In this document: positions 42,211 to 50,876 of the stretch, one piece after another
Layout of the letters: every line of letters starts with the position of its first letter
Position numbering within the stretch: the first letter of the stretch is position 1
From: Longispora fulva
Lineage (GTDB): Bacteria > Actinomycetota > Actinomycetes > Mycobacteriales > Micromonosporaceae
Direction of reading: 5' to 3'
Length of the DNA stretch: 64,000 bases
NCBI RefSeq assembly: GCF_015751905.1
Contig: NZ_JADOUF010000001.1
Coordinates: 7,502,001 to 7,566,000, forward strand
Notes under the pieces: model-generated
What the model was told of the DNA's origin: nothing
Seen by the model: only the letters and a program-made list of their open reading frames with translations
Database searches by the model: none
Translations under genes and position numbers: made by a program

Positions 42211-43986
42211 GTGACGGGCATCAACAAGGTCGGCGTGGTCGGGCTCGGCACCATGGGGGCCGGCATCGTCGAGGTCTTCGCCCGCAACGGCGTCGAGGTC
42301 CTCGGCGTCGAGATCACGGAGGCGGCGCTCGAACGCGGCCGGCAGACGCTGCGGTCGTCCACCGACCGGGCCGTCGCCAAGGGCAAGCTGTCCGAGGCCG
42401 ACCGGGACGCGCTGCACGACCGGGTCAGCTTCAAGGTCGGCCTGCCGGCGCTGGACGACGTCGACCTCGTGATCGAGGCCGTGCCGGAGCGCCTCGAGCT
42501 CAAGCGGGCGATCTTCGCCGAGCTGGACAAGGTGTGCAAGCCCACCGCGATCCTCGCGACCAACACCTCCTCCCTGTCGGTCACCGAGATCTCCGTGGCC
42601 ACCCACCGCCCCAACCGGGTGATCGGGATGCACTTCTTCAACCCGGCCCCGATCATGAAGCTCGTCGAGATCGTCCGGACCGTCGTCACCGAGCAGTCGG
42701 TGGTCGACGACATCGAGGCGCTGTGCACCCGGCTGGGCAAGGTCGACGTCACGATCTCCGACCGGGCCGGCTTCATCGCCAACGCCCTGCTGTTCGGCTA
42801 CCTGAACCACGCCGTCTCGCTGTACGAGTCGAAGTACGCCAGCCGCGAGGACATCGACGCCGCGATGCGCCAGGGCTGCGGCCTGCCGATGGGTCCGCTG
42901 GCCCTGATGGACCTGATCGGCATCGACACCGCGTACGAGATCCTGGACACCATGTACAAGCGCGGTGGCCGCGACCGCCGGCACGCGCCCGTCCCGCTGA
43001 TCAAGCAGATGGTCACCGCCGGCCTGCTGGGCCGCAAGTCCGGCCGCGGCTTCTACACCTACGAGAAGCCCAGCTCCCCGGTCGTGGTCAGCGACCCGGA
43101 GCCGGCCCCGATCCCGGAGGAGAGCGCCCGCCCGGTGTCCCGGATCGGCGTGGTCGGCTCGGGCACGATGGCCGCCGGCATCGTCGAGGTGCTGGCCAAG
43201 TCCGGCTACGAGACCGTGTTCGTGGCCCGGGGCGCCGAGCAGGCCGCCCGGGCGATGGACCGGATCGAACAGTCCCTGAACAAGGCCGTGGTGCGCGGCA
43301 AGCTGACCCAGGAGGACCGCGACGCGGCCCGGGCCCGGATCACCAGCGCGCACAAGCTCGACGATCTGGCCGATGTGGACCTCGTGGTCGAGGCGGTGGT
43401 CGAGGAGGTCAGCGTCAAGAAGGCCCTCTTCGAGGCGGTGGCCGAGATCTGCAAGCCCGGCACGGTGCTCGCGACCACCACGTCCTCGCTCCCGGTGATC
43501 GAGTGCGCGATGGCCTCCGGCCGGCCGGAAGACGTTGTGGGACTGCACTTCTTCAACCCCGCCCCGGTCATGAAGCTGGTCGAGGTGGTCCGCACGATCC
43601 GTACCTCACCTGCGGCGCTGGCGACTGCGGTCGCGGTGTGCGAGGCTGTGGGGAAGCGTCCGGTGGTGTGCGCCGACCGGGCCGGTTTCGTGGTGAACGC
43701 GCTCCTGTTCCCGTACCTGAACGACGCGGTCAAGATGCTCGAAGCCAGCTACGCGACGGCGGACGACATCGACTACGCGATGAAGCTCGGCTGCGGGTAC
43801 CCGATGGGCCCGTTCGAGCTTCTCGACGTGGTCGGTCTGGACGTGTCGCTGGCCATCCAGCGGCAGCTGTACCTGGAGTTCCGTGAGCCGGGCTTCGCCC
43901 CAGCGCCCCTGCTGGAGCACCTGGTGACCGCCGGTTACCTGGGCCGCAAGGCTGGCCGGGGCTTCCGGGACTACAGCACCCCCTAG
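42211..43986 (+). CDS. Duplicated 3-hydroxyacyl-CoA dehydrogenase in one chain
   Basis: A 591-residue protein made of two complete 3-hydroxyacyl-CoA dehydrogenase units. Unit one (about 1-290): GLGTMGAGIVEVFARNG, GMHFFNPAPIMKLVEIVR, QGCGLPMGPLALMDLIG. Unit two (about 308-588): GSGTMAAGIVEVLAKSG, GLHFFNPAPVMKLVEVVR, LGCGYPMGPFELLDVVG. Both keep the catalytic His-Phe-Phe-Asn region. It oxidises 3-hydroxyacyl-CoA with NAD+ in beta-oxidation or related paths. AGGAGG precedes GTG 42211. No enoyl-CoA hydratase domain is present, unlike FadB. Confidence 0.92.
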   Translation: MTGINKVGVVGLGTMGAGIVEVFARNGVEVLGVEITEAALERGRQTLRSSTDRAVAKGKLSEADRDALHDRVSFKVGLPALDDVDLVIEAVPERLELKRAIFAELDKVCKPTAILATNTSSLSVTEISVATHRPNRVIGMHFFNPAPIMKLVEIVRTVVTEQSVVDDIEALCTRLGKVDVTISDRAGFIANALLFGYLNHAVSLYESKYASREDIDAAMRQGCGLPMGPLALMDLIGIDTAYEILDTMYKRGGRDRRHAPVPLIKQMVTAGLLGRKSGRGFYTYEKPSSPVVVSDPEPAPIPEESARPVSRIGVVGSGTMAAGIVEVLAKSGYETVFVARGAEQAARAMDRIEQSLNKAVVRGKLTQEDRDAARARITSAHKLDDLADVDLVVEAVVEEVSVKKALFEAVAEICKPGTVLATTTSSLPVIECAMASGRPEDVVGLHFFNPAPVMKLVEVVRTIRTSPAALATAVAVCEAVGKRPVVCADRAGFVVNALLFPYLNDAVKMLEASYATADDIDYAMKLGCGYPMGPFELLDVVGLDVSLAIQRQLYLEFREPGFAPAPLLEHLVTAGYLGRKAGRGFRDYSTP

Positions 43987-44012
43987 CAGCCTCCACCCCC
44001 TCGGAGCGCGTT

Positions 44013-44468
44013 GTGGTCAAGCGGGTCCTGGTCATCGCCGGCGCGGCTCTCGGCGTCGTCCTGGTCGCCGTGCTGCTGTTCGGCAACAGCGGCAAGAGCG
44101 ATCCGGTGACGTTCACCGAGGGCGGGGTGGACGTCAAGGTCGAGTTCCTCGACACCGGCCTCGTGGGCGACCGGGTGAAGGTGACCCTGAAGCCCGAGGC
44201 CATCGACGGGTACATGGCGGCGGCGGTCACCCTGGAGGTCTCCGGCGACCTGGCGCCGATCGCCCCGGTGGACCTGCCGCACGCTCTGACCAAGAAGGAC
44301 GTGCCGGTGCCGGTGTTCGCCGCCGGTGCCGCCCGGGTCGAGGTCAAGGTGAAGCGTGCCTCGGACAAACCCGGCAAAGCCACTGTCAAGGTTGGATACC
44401 AGGCGTGTGACAAGACGGGCTGCAAGCCCGCTGTGGTCGGCAAAACGGTCACTCTCACCCTGAAGTGA
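44013..44468 (+). CDS. Membrane-anchored protein with DsbD-alpha-like domain
   Basis: A 151-residue protein with an N-terminal membrane anchor (about residues 5-23) and an extracytoplasmic immunoglobulin-like domain. The end carries VKVGYQACDKTGCKPAV, which resembles the Cys-x(n)-Cys region of the N-terminal domain of thiol-disulfide interchange protein DsbD (YQACxxxxCxPP type). The two Cys could carry a disulfide exchanged with other exported proteins; this is inference. It follows the dehydrogenase by 26 bases. Confidence 0.68.
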   Translation: MVKRVLVIAGAALGVVLVAVLLFGNSGKSDPVTFTEGGVDVKVEFLDTGLVGDRVKVTLKPEAIDGYMAAAVTLEVSGDLAPIAPVDLPHALTKKDVPVPVFAAGAARVEVKVKRASDKPGKATVKVGYQACDKTGCKPAVVGKTVTLTLK

Positions 44469-44482
44469 TCCGTGCCGCAGCA

Positions 44483-44503
44483 CCGGTCCCGCGCCGGGAC
44501 CGG
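44483..44503 (+). terminator. Hairpin after the DsbD-like gene
   Basis: CCGGTCCC and GGGACCGG form a perfect 8-bp stem with a 5-base loop, 15 bases after the stop. Confidence 0.55.
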
Positions 44504-44507
44504 CCCG

Positions 44508-44513
44508 TATTCT
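44508..44513 (+). promoter_or_regulatory. Leaderless -10 box, small zinc-ribbon gene
   Basis: TATTCT is 7 bases before GTG 44521, immediately after the hairpin at 44483-44503. Confidence 0.5.
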
Positions 44514-44520
44514 TGACCCC

Positions 44521-44841
44521 GTGAGCCCTCGTCATAACCGTCGCCAACACACCGGCCCGAGTGGGCCCGGCGACGAGGACGACGAGGGCGTCATGCGGCG
44601 CGCCTCCCAGGCCGTCGAGGGCGACTGGATGGTCCGCACCCTGCCCGGCAACCCCGGCACCGGCAAGACCTACCGCTGCCCGGGCTGCGACCACGAGGTC
44701 CCGGCCAGCCAGGGGCACATCGTGGCCTGGCGGCTGGACAGCGACGGCGAGGACCGGCGGCACTGGCACACGGCGTGCTGGCGGTCCCGGGGCCACCGCC
44801 TCCCGAACATCCAACGCGGCCGTTCGGCACCGAAGTACTAG
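44521..44841 (+). CDS. Small conserved protein with Cys/His zinc-binding pattern
   Basis: A 106-residue hydrophilic protein. YRCPGCDHEV followed by GHIVAW and RRHWHTACW gives a C-x2-C ... H ... C arrangement that could bind zinc. GNPGTGKTYRCPG looks like a P-loop and may explain ATP/GTP-binding labels given to relatives, but the rest of an NTPase fold is absent, so that label is not justified. The termini are basic. Function unknown. Confidence 0.72.
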   Translation: MSPRHNRRQHTGPSGPGDEDDEGVMRRASQAVEGDWMVRTLPGNPGTGKTYRCPGCDHEVPASQGHIVAWRLDSDGEDRRHWHTACWRSRGHRLPNIQRGRSAPKY

Positions 44842-44855
44842 CAAGGAGATCCGTC

Positions 44856-45632
44856 ATGCAGCCGATCCGGGCGAACTCGATCCTGCCGGCCCGCCGGGAG
44901 GACATCGAGCTGCACACCGCCGACGGGCACACGCTCGTCGGCGAGCTGGCGCTCCCCGCCGACCGGCCGCCGGTCGCCACCCTGATCTGCCTGCACCCGC
45001 TGCCCACCCACGGCGGCATGATGGACAGCCACGTGTACCGCAAGGCCGCCTGGCGGCTGCCGGCGCTCGCCGACGTCGCGGTGCTGCGGTACAACTCGCG
45101 GGGCACGTCCAGTGTCCGGGGCCGCAGCGGGGGAGAGTTCGACGGCGGCAACGCCGAGCGCTTCGACGTGGCCGCCGCGCTGGAGTTCGCGGAGTTCGCC
45201 GAGCTGCCGGACATCTGGCTGATCGGCTGGTCGTTCGGCACGGACCTGGCGCTGAAGTACGGCCTGGATCCCGGGGTGCGCGGCGCGATCCTGTTGTCCC
45301 CGCCGCTGCGGTTCTCCGAGCCGGCGGATCTGGCGGCGTGGGCCGCCGACGGCAAGCCGCTGACCGCGCTGGTGCCCGAGTTCGACGACTACCTGCGGCC
45401 GGCCGAGGCCGCTGAGCGGTTCGGGGTGATCCCGCAGGCCGAGGTCGTGGGGGTGCCCGGGGCCAAGCACCTGTGGGTGGGCGACGCGGAGACGGTGCTG
45501 GACGAGATCGTCCGCCGGGTGGCGCCGGACCGGTATCCGCTGCCCCGGGAGTGGGCCGGCGAGATGGGCCAGGGCGACGCGAGCGCCTACGCGGACCGCA
45601 CGGTCGCCGCTTTCAAGGACGTCCCCCGCTAG
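44856..45632 (+). CDS. Alpha/beta hydrolase
   Basis: A 258-residue serine hydrolase fold: nucleophile Ser in GWSFGTD, oxyanion region CLHPLPTHGG, catalytic His near GAKHLWVGD. The HPLPTHGGMMDS and NSRGTSSVRG segments match a family of small actinobacterial hydrolases with uncharacterised substrates. ATG 44856 is chosen over an upstream frame because GCAAGGAGAT lies just ahead and the upstream part overlaps the previous gene. The stop shares CTAG with the convergent beta-helix gene. Confidence 0.85.
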   Translation: MQPIRANSILPARREDIELHTADGHTLVGELALPADRPPVATLICLHPLPTHGGMMDSHVYRKAAWRLPALADVAVLRYNSRGTSSVRGRSGGEFDGGNAERFDVAAALEFAEFAELPDIWLIGWSFGTDLALKYGLDPGVRGAILLSPPLRFSEPADLAAWAADGKPLTALVPEFDDYLRPAEAAERFGVIPQAEVVGVPGAKHLWVGDAETVLDEIVRRVAPDRYPLPREWAGEMGQGDASAYADRTVAAFKDVPR

Positions 45633-46738
45633 GGACGCTTCTTGGCCGCCCGCTGTTCGGCTTCGGTCACGGGGTCGACCACCTCCGGCCGGCCCGGCTC
45701 GTTCCAGTAGTTGCCGCGCCACTCGTTGGACTCCCGGGTCCACGACGTGGCCGGCCCGTAGTGTCCGCACTTCGCGTACGGGGTCCGGGCGAACGCGTTC
45801 CCCACGATCCGGACATTGTTCGCCACCGGGAACGGCTTGGTCACGAGGCTGCCCGCGTACAGGCAGTAGCTGCCGCCGGAGAACAGGTTGCCCTCGACGA
45901 GCACGTCGTGGATGGGCCCGAAGTTCCCGTACAGGGCCAGGGCCGCCGAGCAGTTCCCGGTCGCCCCGCAGTCGAGCGTGTTGCCACGGATCACGTTCCC
46001 GCCGCCCCCGTGGCTGGCCATGGCGCTGTTGTGGCTGGCCCCGGCCTCGTACGGGTCGTGCAGCCACGACTCCGTCACCGTCACGTTGTCGGTGAAGTGC
46101 AGCTGCGAGCCGCCGCCGTGCAGGTCACACCGGTGGCAGGTGTAGTTGGAACCGACGACGAGCGGCCAGGTGGGCGCGCGGCGCTGGCCGTCGACCTCCA
46201 CGTGGTCGAGGACCGTGTCGCGGGTCAGTCCGTCGATGTCGGTGCGGACGGTACCCACGGCGCACGCTCCCCGGATCCGGCTGTTGCGGATCGTCACGTG
46301 GTCCGCCTTGATCATCACGCAGCCGGCGATGTCGACCCCGTCGAGCACCGTGCCGGCGACCGTGATCGTGGTGCCGGCCATCGGGCGCAGCACGGTACCC
46401 GGCGGCACCCCGGTGGTGTCCGGCCCCGGCCAGCCGGTGATGTCCGTCCGCGGCCCGGTGGTCTGCCGCGAGTCGTCCGGCGCGACCCGCCCGGACCTGG
46501 TCGGCACGGGACCGGTCGGCCCGTCCGGGTCGTCGTCCCCGTCGACGGCGGTCGGTCCGGCCGCGCGCCGGGTGGGGTGTTCGCCGGGGGCCAGCGCGAG
46601 GAGCCCTATCGCGACCAGGAACGCCACGGTCAGGCCGACGACGAACAGGACCAGGCCGAGCGGCTGGCGGGTTCGCCGGGGCGGGTGGGTCGGCGCGTTG
46701 AGCAGATCGGGCGCGTACTCGTCGATCGGCGCGGCCAT
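45629..46738 (-). CDS. Membrane-anchored right-handed beta-helix protein
   Basis: A 369-residue protein: cytoplasmic N-terminus, one membrane helix (about residues 28-52), a Pro/Asp-rich linker, then parallel beta-helix repeats (VMIKADHVTIRNSRIRG, DHVEVDG, NVTVTESWLHDPYE, NVIRGNTLDCG, DVLVEGNLFSGG). The fold is that of pectate lyases and polysaccharide epimerases or depolymerases. It is the last gene of the large glycan operon (10 bases after the GT2 gene), so it probably acts on or trims the exported polysaccharide. Catalytic residues are not assignable. Confidence 0.78.
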   Translation of the reverse strand: MAAPIDEYAPDLLNAPTHPPRRTRQPLGLVLFVVGLTVAFLVAIGLLALAPGEHPTRRAAGPTAVDGDDDPDGPTGPVPTRSGRVAPDDSRQTTGPRTDITGWPGPDTTGVPPGTVLRPMAGTTITVAGTVLDGVDIAGCVMIKADHVTIRNSRIRGACAVGTVRTDIDGLTRDTVLDHVEVDGQRRAPTWPLVVGSNYTCHRCDLHGGGSQLHFTDNVTVTESWLHDPYEAGASHNSAMASHGGGGNVIRGNTLDCGATGNCSAALALYGNFGPIHDVLVEGNLFSGGSYCLYAGSLVTKPFPVANNVRIVGNAFARTPYAKCGHYGPATSWTRESNEWRGNYWNEPGRPEVVDPVTEAEQRAAKKRP

Positions 46739-46748
46739 CGCTGTGACC

Positions 46749-47801
46749 CTAGGCCGATTCCGGCGCCGGGACCGGGCCGGAAGCCGGAACCGGTCCGGAA
46801 TCCGGACCAGGCACCGAGGCCGGAGCCATGGCCGGAGTCGAGGCCGGGATCGGAGCCGGAGCCGTGGGTTCCGGCCAGCCGGCCCGCCACTCGGCACGCC
46901 GTCCCCACACCTCGGCCCACCCCTTCCCGACCAGCGACCGCACCCACACCCCGAGCCCGATCAGCGCGAGCCCGACCCGGCCCCGGAGCGGCGACCACCG
47001 CAGCCGGACGAACGTCACCTTGCCGCGCAGCACCATCACCCGCTTGACGGTCTGGCTCGACGACGCCCCGTTCTCGTGCACGACGGTCGCACCGGCGACC
47101 AGCACCGGACCCCGGCCGAGCAGGCCGGCGCGGTAGCTGAGGTCGACGTCCTCGGAGTACATGAAGAACCGGGGGTCGAAGCCGCCGAGCCGCTCGAACA
47201 GCGCCCGCTCGAGCAGCATGACGCAGCCGGAGGCAGCCGGGGCCGGCCCGCCGACCGCGCGGTCGGGCCCGGCGCACTCCTCGGGGTTGAACAGCCGGGA
47301 GCGCCGGAACACCGAGGACAGGCCGGTGGCGAAGCACAGGTAGCCCCACAGCGTCGGCAGGCCGAAGACGGAGCGGCCGTCGTCGGAGCCGTCCCGGCGC
47401 AGCGTGCGGCCGGCGTAGATGCCCGGCTCCGGGTGGGCGATGGCGTGGTGCAGGAGCGCGCCGACCGGGTCGCCGACCGGTTCGGTGTCCGGGTTGAGCA
47501 GCATCAGGTAGGGCGTCCGGACCCGTGCGGCCGCGAGGTTCACGGCCCGGGCGAAGCCGAGGTTCTCCTCCGACCGAACAAGATCAATTTTCGGGTACGC
47601 CGCCTCGATCGCCTCAGCCGTCCCGTCCCCCGAGGCGTTGTCCACCACGATCACGGGGCACTCGGGCGGCAGCCCGGCGAGGCACGTCAGGATGAGCTCC
47701 CGCGTCCGGTACGCCACGAGAACCACGGTCACCGCGTCCACACCCGGCGTGCCGTCCCCGCCCCGGGCCGCCACAGCCTGCGGGCCCTCGGTGGCCGTCA
47801 C
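46749..47801 (-). CDS. Family 2 glycosyltransferase (rhamnosyltransferase-like)
   Basis: A 350-residue GT2 enzyme: VTVVLVAYRTRELI, VIVVDNASGDGT, LMLLNPDTE (metal-binding DxD-like), FFMYSEDVDLSYRA (acceptor and catalytic region). The pattern fits WbbL/RfbN-type rhamnosyltransferases. The last ~45 residues are a Pro/Ala/Ser tail coded by simple GC-rich repeats. GTG 47801 overlaps the previous stop by four bases. Donor and acceptor are not known. Confidence 0.87.
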   Translation of the reverse strand: MTATEGPQAVAARGGDGTPGVDAVTVVLVAYRTRELILTCLAGLPPECPVIVVDNASGDGTAEAIEAAYPKIDLVRSEENLGFARAVNLAAARVRTPYLMLLNPDTEPVGDPVGALLHHAIAHPEPGIYAGRTLRRDGSDDGRSVFGLPTLWGYLCFATGLSSVFRRSRLFNPEECAGPDRAVGGPAPAASGCVMLLERALFERLGGFDPRFFMYSEDVDLSYRAGLLGRGPVLVAGATVVHENGASSSQTVKRVMVLRGKVTFVRLRWSPLRGRVGLALIGLGVWVRSLVGKGWAEVWGRRAEWRAGWPEPTAPAPIPASTPAMAPASVPGPDSGPVPASGPVPAPESA

Positions 47802-48685
47802 CGGGCCACCTCCCACGTCGTCGGGGTCGTCCGGCGGCGGCGCTCGGCGGCCACGGTGATCGCCACGTAGCACAGCGCGGCAGGCCACAGCCACGGTCGG
47901 GGCGCGGCGAGCCTCAGCCACGCCGTCCGGCTGCCGGTCGCGCCCTGCTGGGCGGTGCCGGCCCGGACGCGGGACAGCCGGCCGACCAGCTCGGCCGTGC
48001 CGCGCGCGGTGTCCACGACGCTGTCGCCGTCCGCGACGGCCTTCTCGGCGTCGGTGAACAGCCGGTCGAGGAACAGGTCGTCGGCGATGATTTCCTGCGC
48101 GCTCGCGTCCGCGGCAAGGCCGGCCTGTGGCGCTCGCGCGGCAAGGCCACCGAACGTGTCGAACCGGGCCCGACCGGCTTCGCTGACCGCGACCACGCCC
48201 CGGCCGAACAGCGCCCGCCGGTAGAGGGGGAGCCGGGCCTGGATGGCGAAGTAGCCGCGCAGGGCCAGGGGGCGGCCGGCGACGGCGAGTTTCCGGCGCA
48301 GGGTCGCGGCGTACACCCGAGGGTCGTCGAAGGCTCTGATCAGGGCGGCGATGCCCTCGGCGGTGACCTGCACGTCGGCGTCGAGGTAGATCCGGGGGAA
48401 ACCGGTCGCGGCGGCGTCGCCGGCGTTGAGGGCCGCGGCCTTGGACGCCTCGGCGAGTTCGATCACCCGGACCCCGGCGGCGCGGGCCACCTCGGCGGTG
48501 TCGTCGGCGCAGCCGTTGGCGATCACGGTGACGTCCAGGCCGGCGAGCCGCGGCAACAGTCGGGCCAGGCCGGCGGCGTCGTTGTGCGCGGGGATCAGAA
48601 TCGAGCAGCCGCCCGCGCCGGAACCCGCCACGGTGTTCGACCCGTCCGGCTCCGTCGCCGGGCACCCGTCCTCGGTCGCTACCAC
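47798..48685 (-). CDS. Family 2 glycosyltransferase
   Basis: A 295-residue GT2 protein: SILIPAHNDAAGLARLL, VTVIANGCADDTAEVAR, SKAAALNAGDAAA and IYLDADVQVT (DxD). A C-terminal membrane helix (WLWPAALCYVAITVAAE) may anchor it. GTG 48685 overlaps the upstream gene by seven bases. Part of the ten-gene glycan operon. Confidence 0.84.
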   Translation of the reverse strand: MVATEDGCPATEPDGSNTVAGSGAGGCSILIPAHNDAAGLARLLPRLAGLDVTVIANGCADDTAEVARAAGVRVIELAEASKAAALNAGDAAATGFPRIYLDADVQVTAEGIAALIRAFDDPRVYAATLRRKLAVAGRPLALRGYFAIQARLPLYRRALFGRGVVAVSEAGRARFDTFGGLAARAPQAGLAADASAQEIIADDLFLDRLFTDAEKAVADGDSVVDTARGTAELVGRLSRVRAGTAQQGATGSRTAWLRLAAPRPWLWPAALCYVAITVAAERRRRTTPTTWEVAR

Positions 48686-49521
48686 GGCGCCTTCCCCGTC
48701 AGGGTCCTCCGGATCCTCCGGAACACCGACCTGCGGGTCTTCCGCCAGCCGAAGTAGTCACGCAGGTCCAGCGAGGCGGTCTGGGCGACCACCGCCGAGC
48801 GCTTCATCTGCGCCGTCCAGTCCGCGAGGGTGTTCACCCCGGTCGTCTTGGCCGACAGCGGGAGCCGGGCGCGCAGCTCCTCGTCGTTCGTGTACACGGT
48901 GTGCGGGCTGCGCGGGTCGTCCATGTGGTCCTCGGGGATGAACGGGAAATACCACCCGTTGACCCAGCCGGCCCGCGCGGCATCCAGACACCAGCTCGTG
49001 AACGAGTGCCCGTCGGTCAGCGGCCCCACGCCCTCCAGTACCGCGCGCTTGGCCAGGTAACCGGAGCCCTGCACCCAGTGGTTGCGCAGCAGCTGGTGGC
49101 CGCCCGCGTACTCGACGGTCTTTTTCGAGGCCAGCTCGGGGCGGTAGTCCTCCTCGAGGAACCGCCAGCTGCAGATCACGCCGAACTCCGGCACGTCCTC
49201 GTGCGCGGTGCGCAATTTCTCGATCCATCCGGGCGATACGAGGCAATCGTCATCCACTTTGGACAGATAAGAGCCGTCGGACTCGGCCCACAGCCAGTTC
49301 GTGGGGATCCGCAGTCCGACGTTGTCCGGGCTGTGGTGGAACCGGGCCACTTTCGGGTGCTCGGCGTACTCCCGGGTCACCGCGAGCGTCTCCTCGTGCC
49401 CGCCGTTGTGCCAGAGCCACACCCGGTCGTCCGGTCCGCACGTCTCCAGCAGCCTGGGCAGCGAGAGCCGGACGTACTCCGGCCGCTCGTAGGTGATCAT
49501 CAGGATGTCAGTACCGGTCAT
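48679..49521 (-). CDS. Family 2 glycosyltransferase
   Basis: A 280-residue GT-A enzyme: ILMITYERPEYVRLSLPRLL, NVGLRIPTNWLW, SYLSKVDDDCLVSPGW (DDD metal-binding motif). No membrane helix. It overlaps the polymerase-like gene by 14 bases. Donor and acceptor unknown. Confidence 0.84.
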   Translation of the reverse strand: MTGTDILMITYERPEYVRLSLPRLLETCGPDDRVWLWHNGGHEETLAVTREYAEHPKVARFHHSPDNVGLRIPTNWLWAESDGSYLSKVDDDCLVSPGWIEKLRTAHEDVPEFGVICSWRFLEEDYRPELASKKTVEYAGGHQLLRNHWVQGSGYLAKRAVLEGVGPLTDGHSFTSWCLDAARAGWVNGWYFPFIPEDHMDDPRSPHTVYTNDEELRARLPLSAKTTGVNTLADWTAQMKRSAVVAQTASLDLRDYFGWRKTRRSVFRRIRRTLTGKAPW

Positions 49522-50875
49522 GAGCTCTCCCCGACCCGCTGATCCGCCAGAGCGCCCCGACGGCGCCCAGCAGCAGCCCGAGCGTCACCACGAAGGTGGT
49601 GAAGAACAGGGCATCGAACGTGAACGCCGAAAACGTGAAGGCGGCCAGACCGCCGACCAGGCAGGCGGACAGGTGCCGGTCGGACTCCCGGGCGGCGCGC
49701 CGCCAGACCGCGATCCCCTGGCCCATGCCGGTGAAGAACAGCGCCACCAGGCCGAGCACGCCGATGACGCCCGAGCTGACCAGGGTCAACAGCCACTGGT
49801 TGTCCAGCAGGAAGTACTGCTCCGGGATGAACGTGCCCGTGCCCCGGCCCAGCCACGGCCGCTCGAAGATCAGCGGGAACACCCGGGCGTAGTCGTCGGT
49901 GCGGCCCGACAGGCTCGGGTCGTTCTCCGAGTGGAAGAACAGGGCGCGCAGGGTGCCCAGCAGGCCCGGTCTGATCACGCTGAACGCGGCGGTGGTGGCC
50001 AGGGTCGCCAGCCCGATCGTGATCCGGCGCTTCCACGGCCACGCGATCCCGACGACGAGCATCGAGATGAACAGGGCCAGGATGCCCGTCCGCGACAGGG
50101 CCAGCGGGATCGCGCAGGCGCTGATCACCGTGGCGACCGCGATCAGTTGGCGCTCCAGCGACCGGACCGCGTACCGGCTGAAGTGCAGGCCGAGCGGCAC
50201 CACCACGGCGGCGACGAGCGTACTGAACTCGATGTAGTGGCCAACGGTGCCGGCCACCCGGACCAGCCCGCCGGAACCCCGGTTGGAGAAGCCGACCGGC
50301 GGAGCCTGGAACACCAGGCCGGGCGGCTGAATGTAGATCGTGATGTCCTTGCGCAGCGCGAACTGCAGGATGCCGACGATGGACATGAACACCCCGGACC
50401 AGAACAGCACCCGCAGCATCAGCCCGAGCTGGCGCCGGCTGCGCAGCCCGTCCGCCGCCATCAGCGCGACCCCGATCAGGGCCCCGGCGGCGAGCATGGT
50501 CCGGTCGGCGTTGTTGGACTCCAGCACGCTGAGTCCACGCAGCTCGCCGGAGATGTAGGAGGCCGCCAGGGTGAGGAAGTACGCCAGCAGGCCCCAGCGC
50601 ATCGGCTGCCGGCCCGCCACCACGTGGTCGGGATGCAGGTGCGCCAGCAGCCACAGCAGCATCAGGCCGAGGGCCAGCAGGGTGCCCGGCCGGCCGATGC
50701 TGGTCAGGCCCGGCACGATGACGCGTGCGGGCAGCCAGTAGATGAGGAAGACGACGGCGGACAGCAGACCGACCGGGTTGGCGGCGATCCGGACGAGGGC
50801 CTGCCCGGACGACCGCGGAGTCACGCTGAGTGGCTCCGACGATCGCGGGGCCGCACTGAGGGGTACGGACGTCAT
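49508..50875 (-). CDS. O-antigen ligase/polymerase-like membrane protein
   Basis: A 455-residue protein with about 11-12 membrane helices and a large external loop (around residues 320-370) with SLSGRTDDYARVFPLIFERP and WLGRGTGTFIPEQY, the Wzy_C/O-antigen ligase signature. It probably polymerises or ligates lipid-linked glycan units outside the membrane. ATG 50875 begins one base after the preceding stop. An upstream in-frame ATG at 50905 lies inside the previous gene and is not preferred. Confidence 0.87.
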   Translation of the reverse strand: MTSVPLSAAPRSSEPLSVTPRSSGQALVRIAANPVGLLSAVVFLIYWLPARVIVPGLTSIGRPGTLLALGLMLLWLLAHLHPDHVVAGRQPMRWGLLAYFLTLAASYISGELRGLSVLESNNADRTMLAAGALIGVALMAADGLRSRRQLGLMLRVLFWSGVFMSIVGILQFALRKDITIYIQPPGLVFQAPPVGFSNRGSGGLVRVAGTVGHYIEFSTLVAAVVVPLGLHFSRYAVRSLERQLIAVATVISACAIPLALSRTGILALFISMLVVGIAWPWKRRITIGLATLATTAAFSVIRPGLLGTLRALFFHSENDPSLSGRTDDYARVFPLIFERPWLGRGTGTFIPEQYFLLDNQWLLTLVSSGVIGVLGLVALFFTGMGQGIAVWRRAARESDRHLSACLVGGLAAFTFSAFTFDALFFTTFVVTLGLLLGAVGALWRISGSGRAHDRY

Positions 50876-50876
50876 G

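Noticed and set aside
44641-44691. P-loop NTPase reading of the GNPGTGKT segment in the 106-residue protein
   Set aside because: No Walker B or nucleotide-binding fold can fit in so small a Cys/His-type protein; the match is likely chance.
46752-46880. GCCGGAACCGG-like simple repeats as a CRISPR or REP array
   Set aside because: They are short, irregular and in frame, coding for the Pro/Ala tail of a glycosyltransferase.
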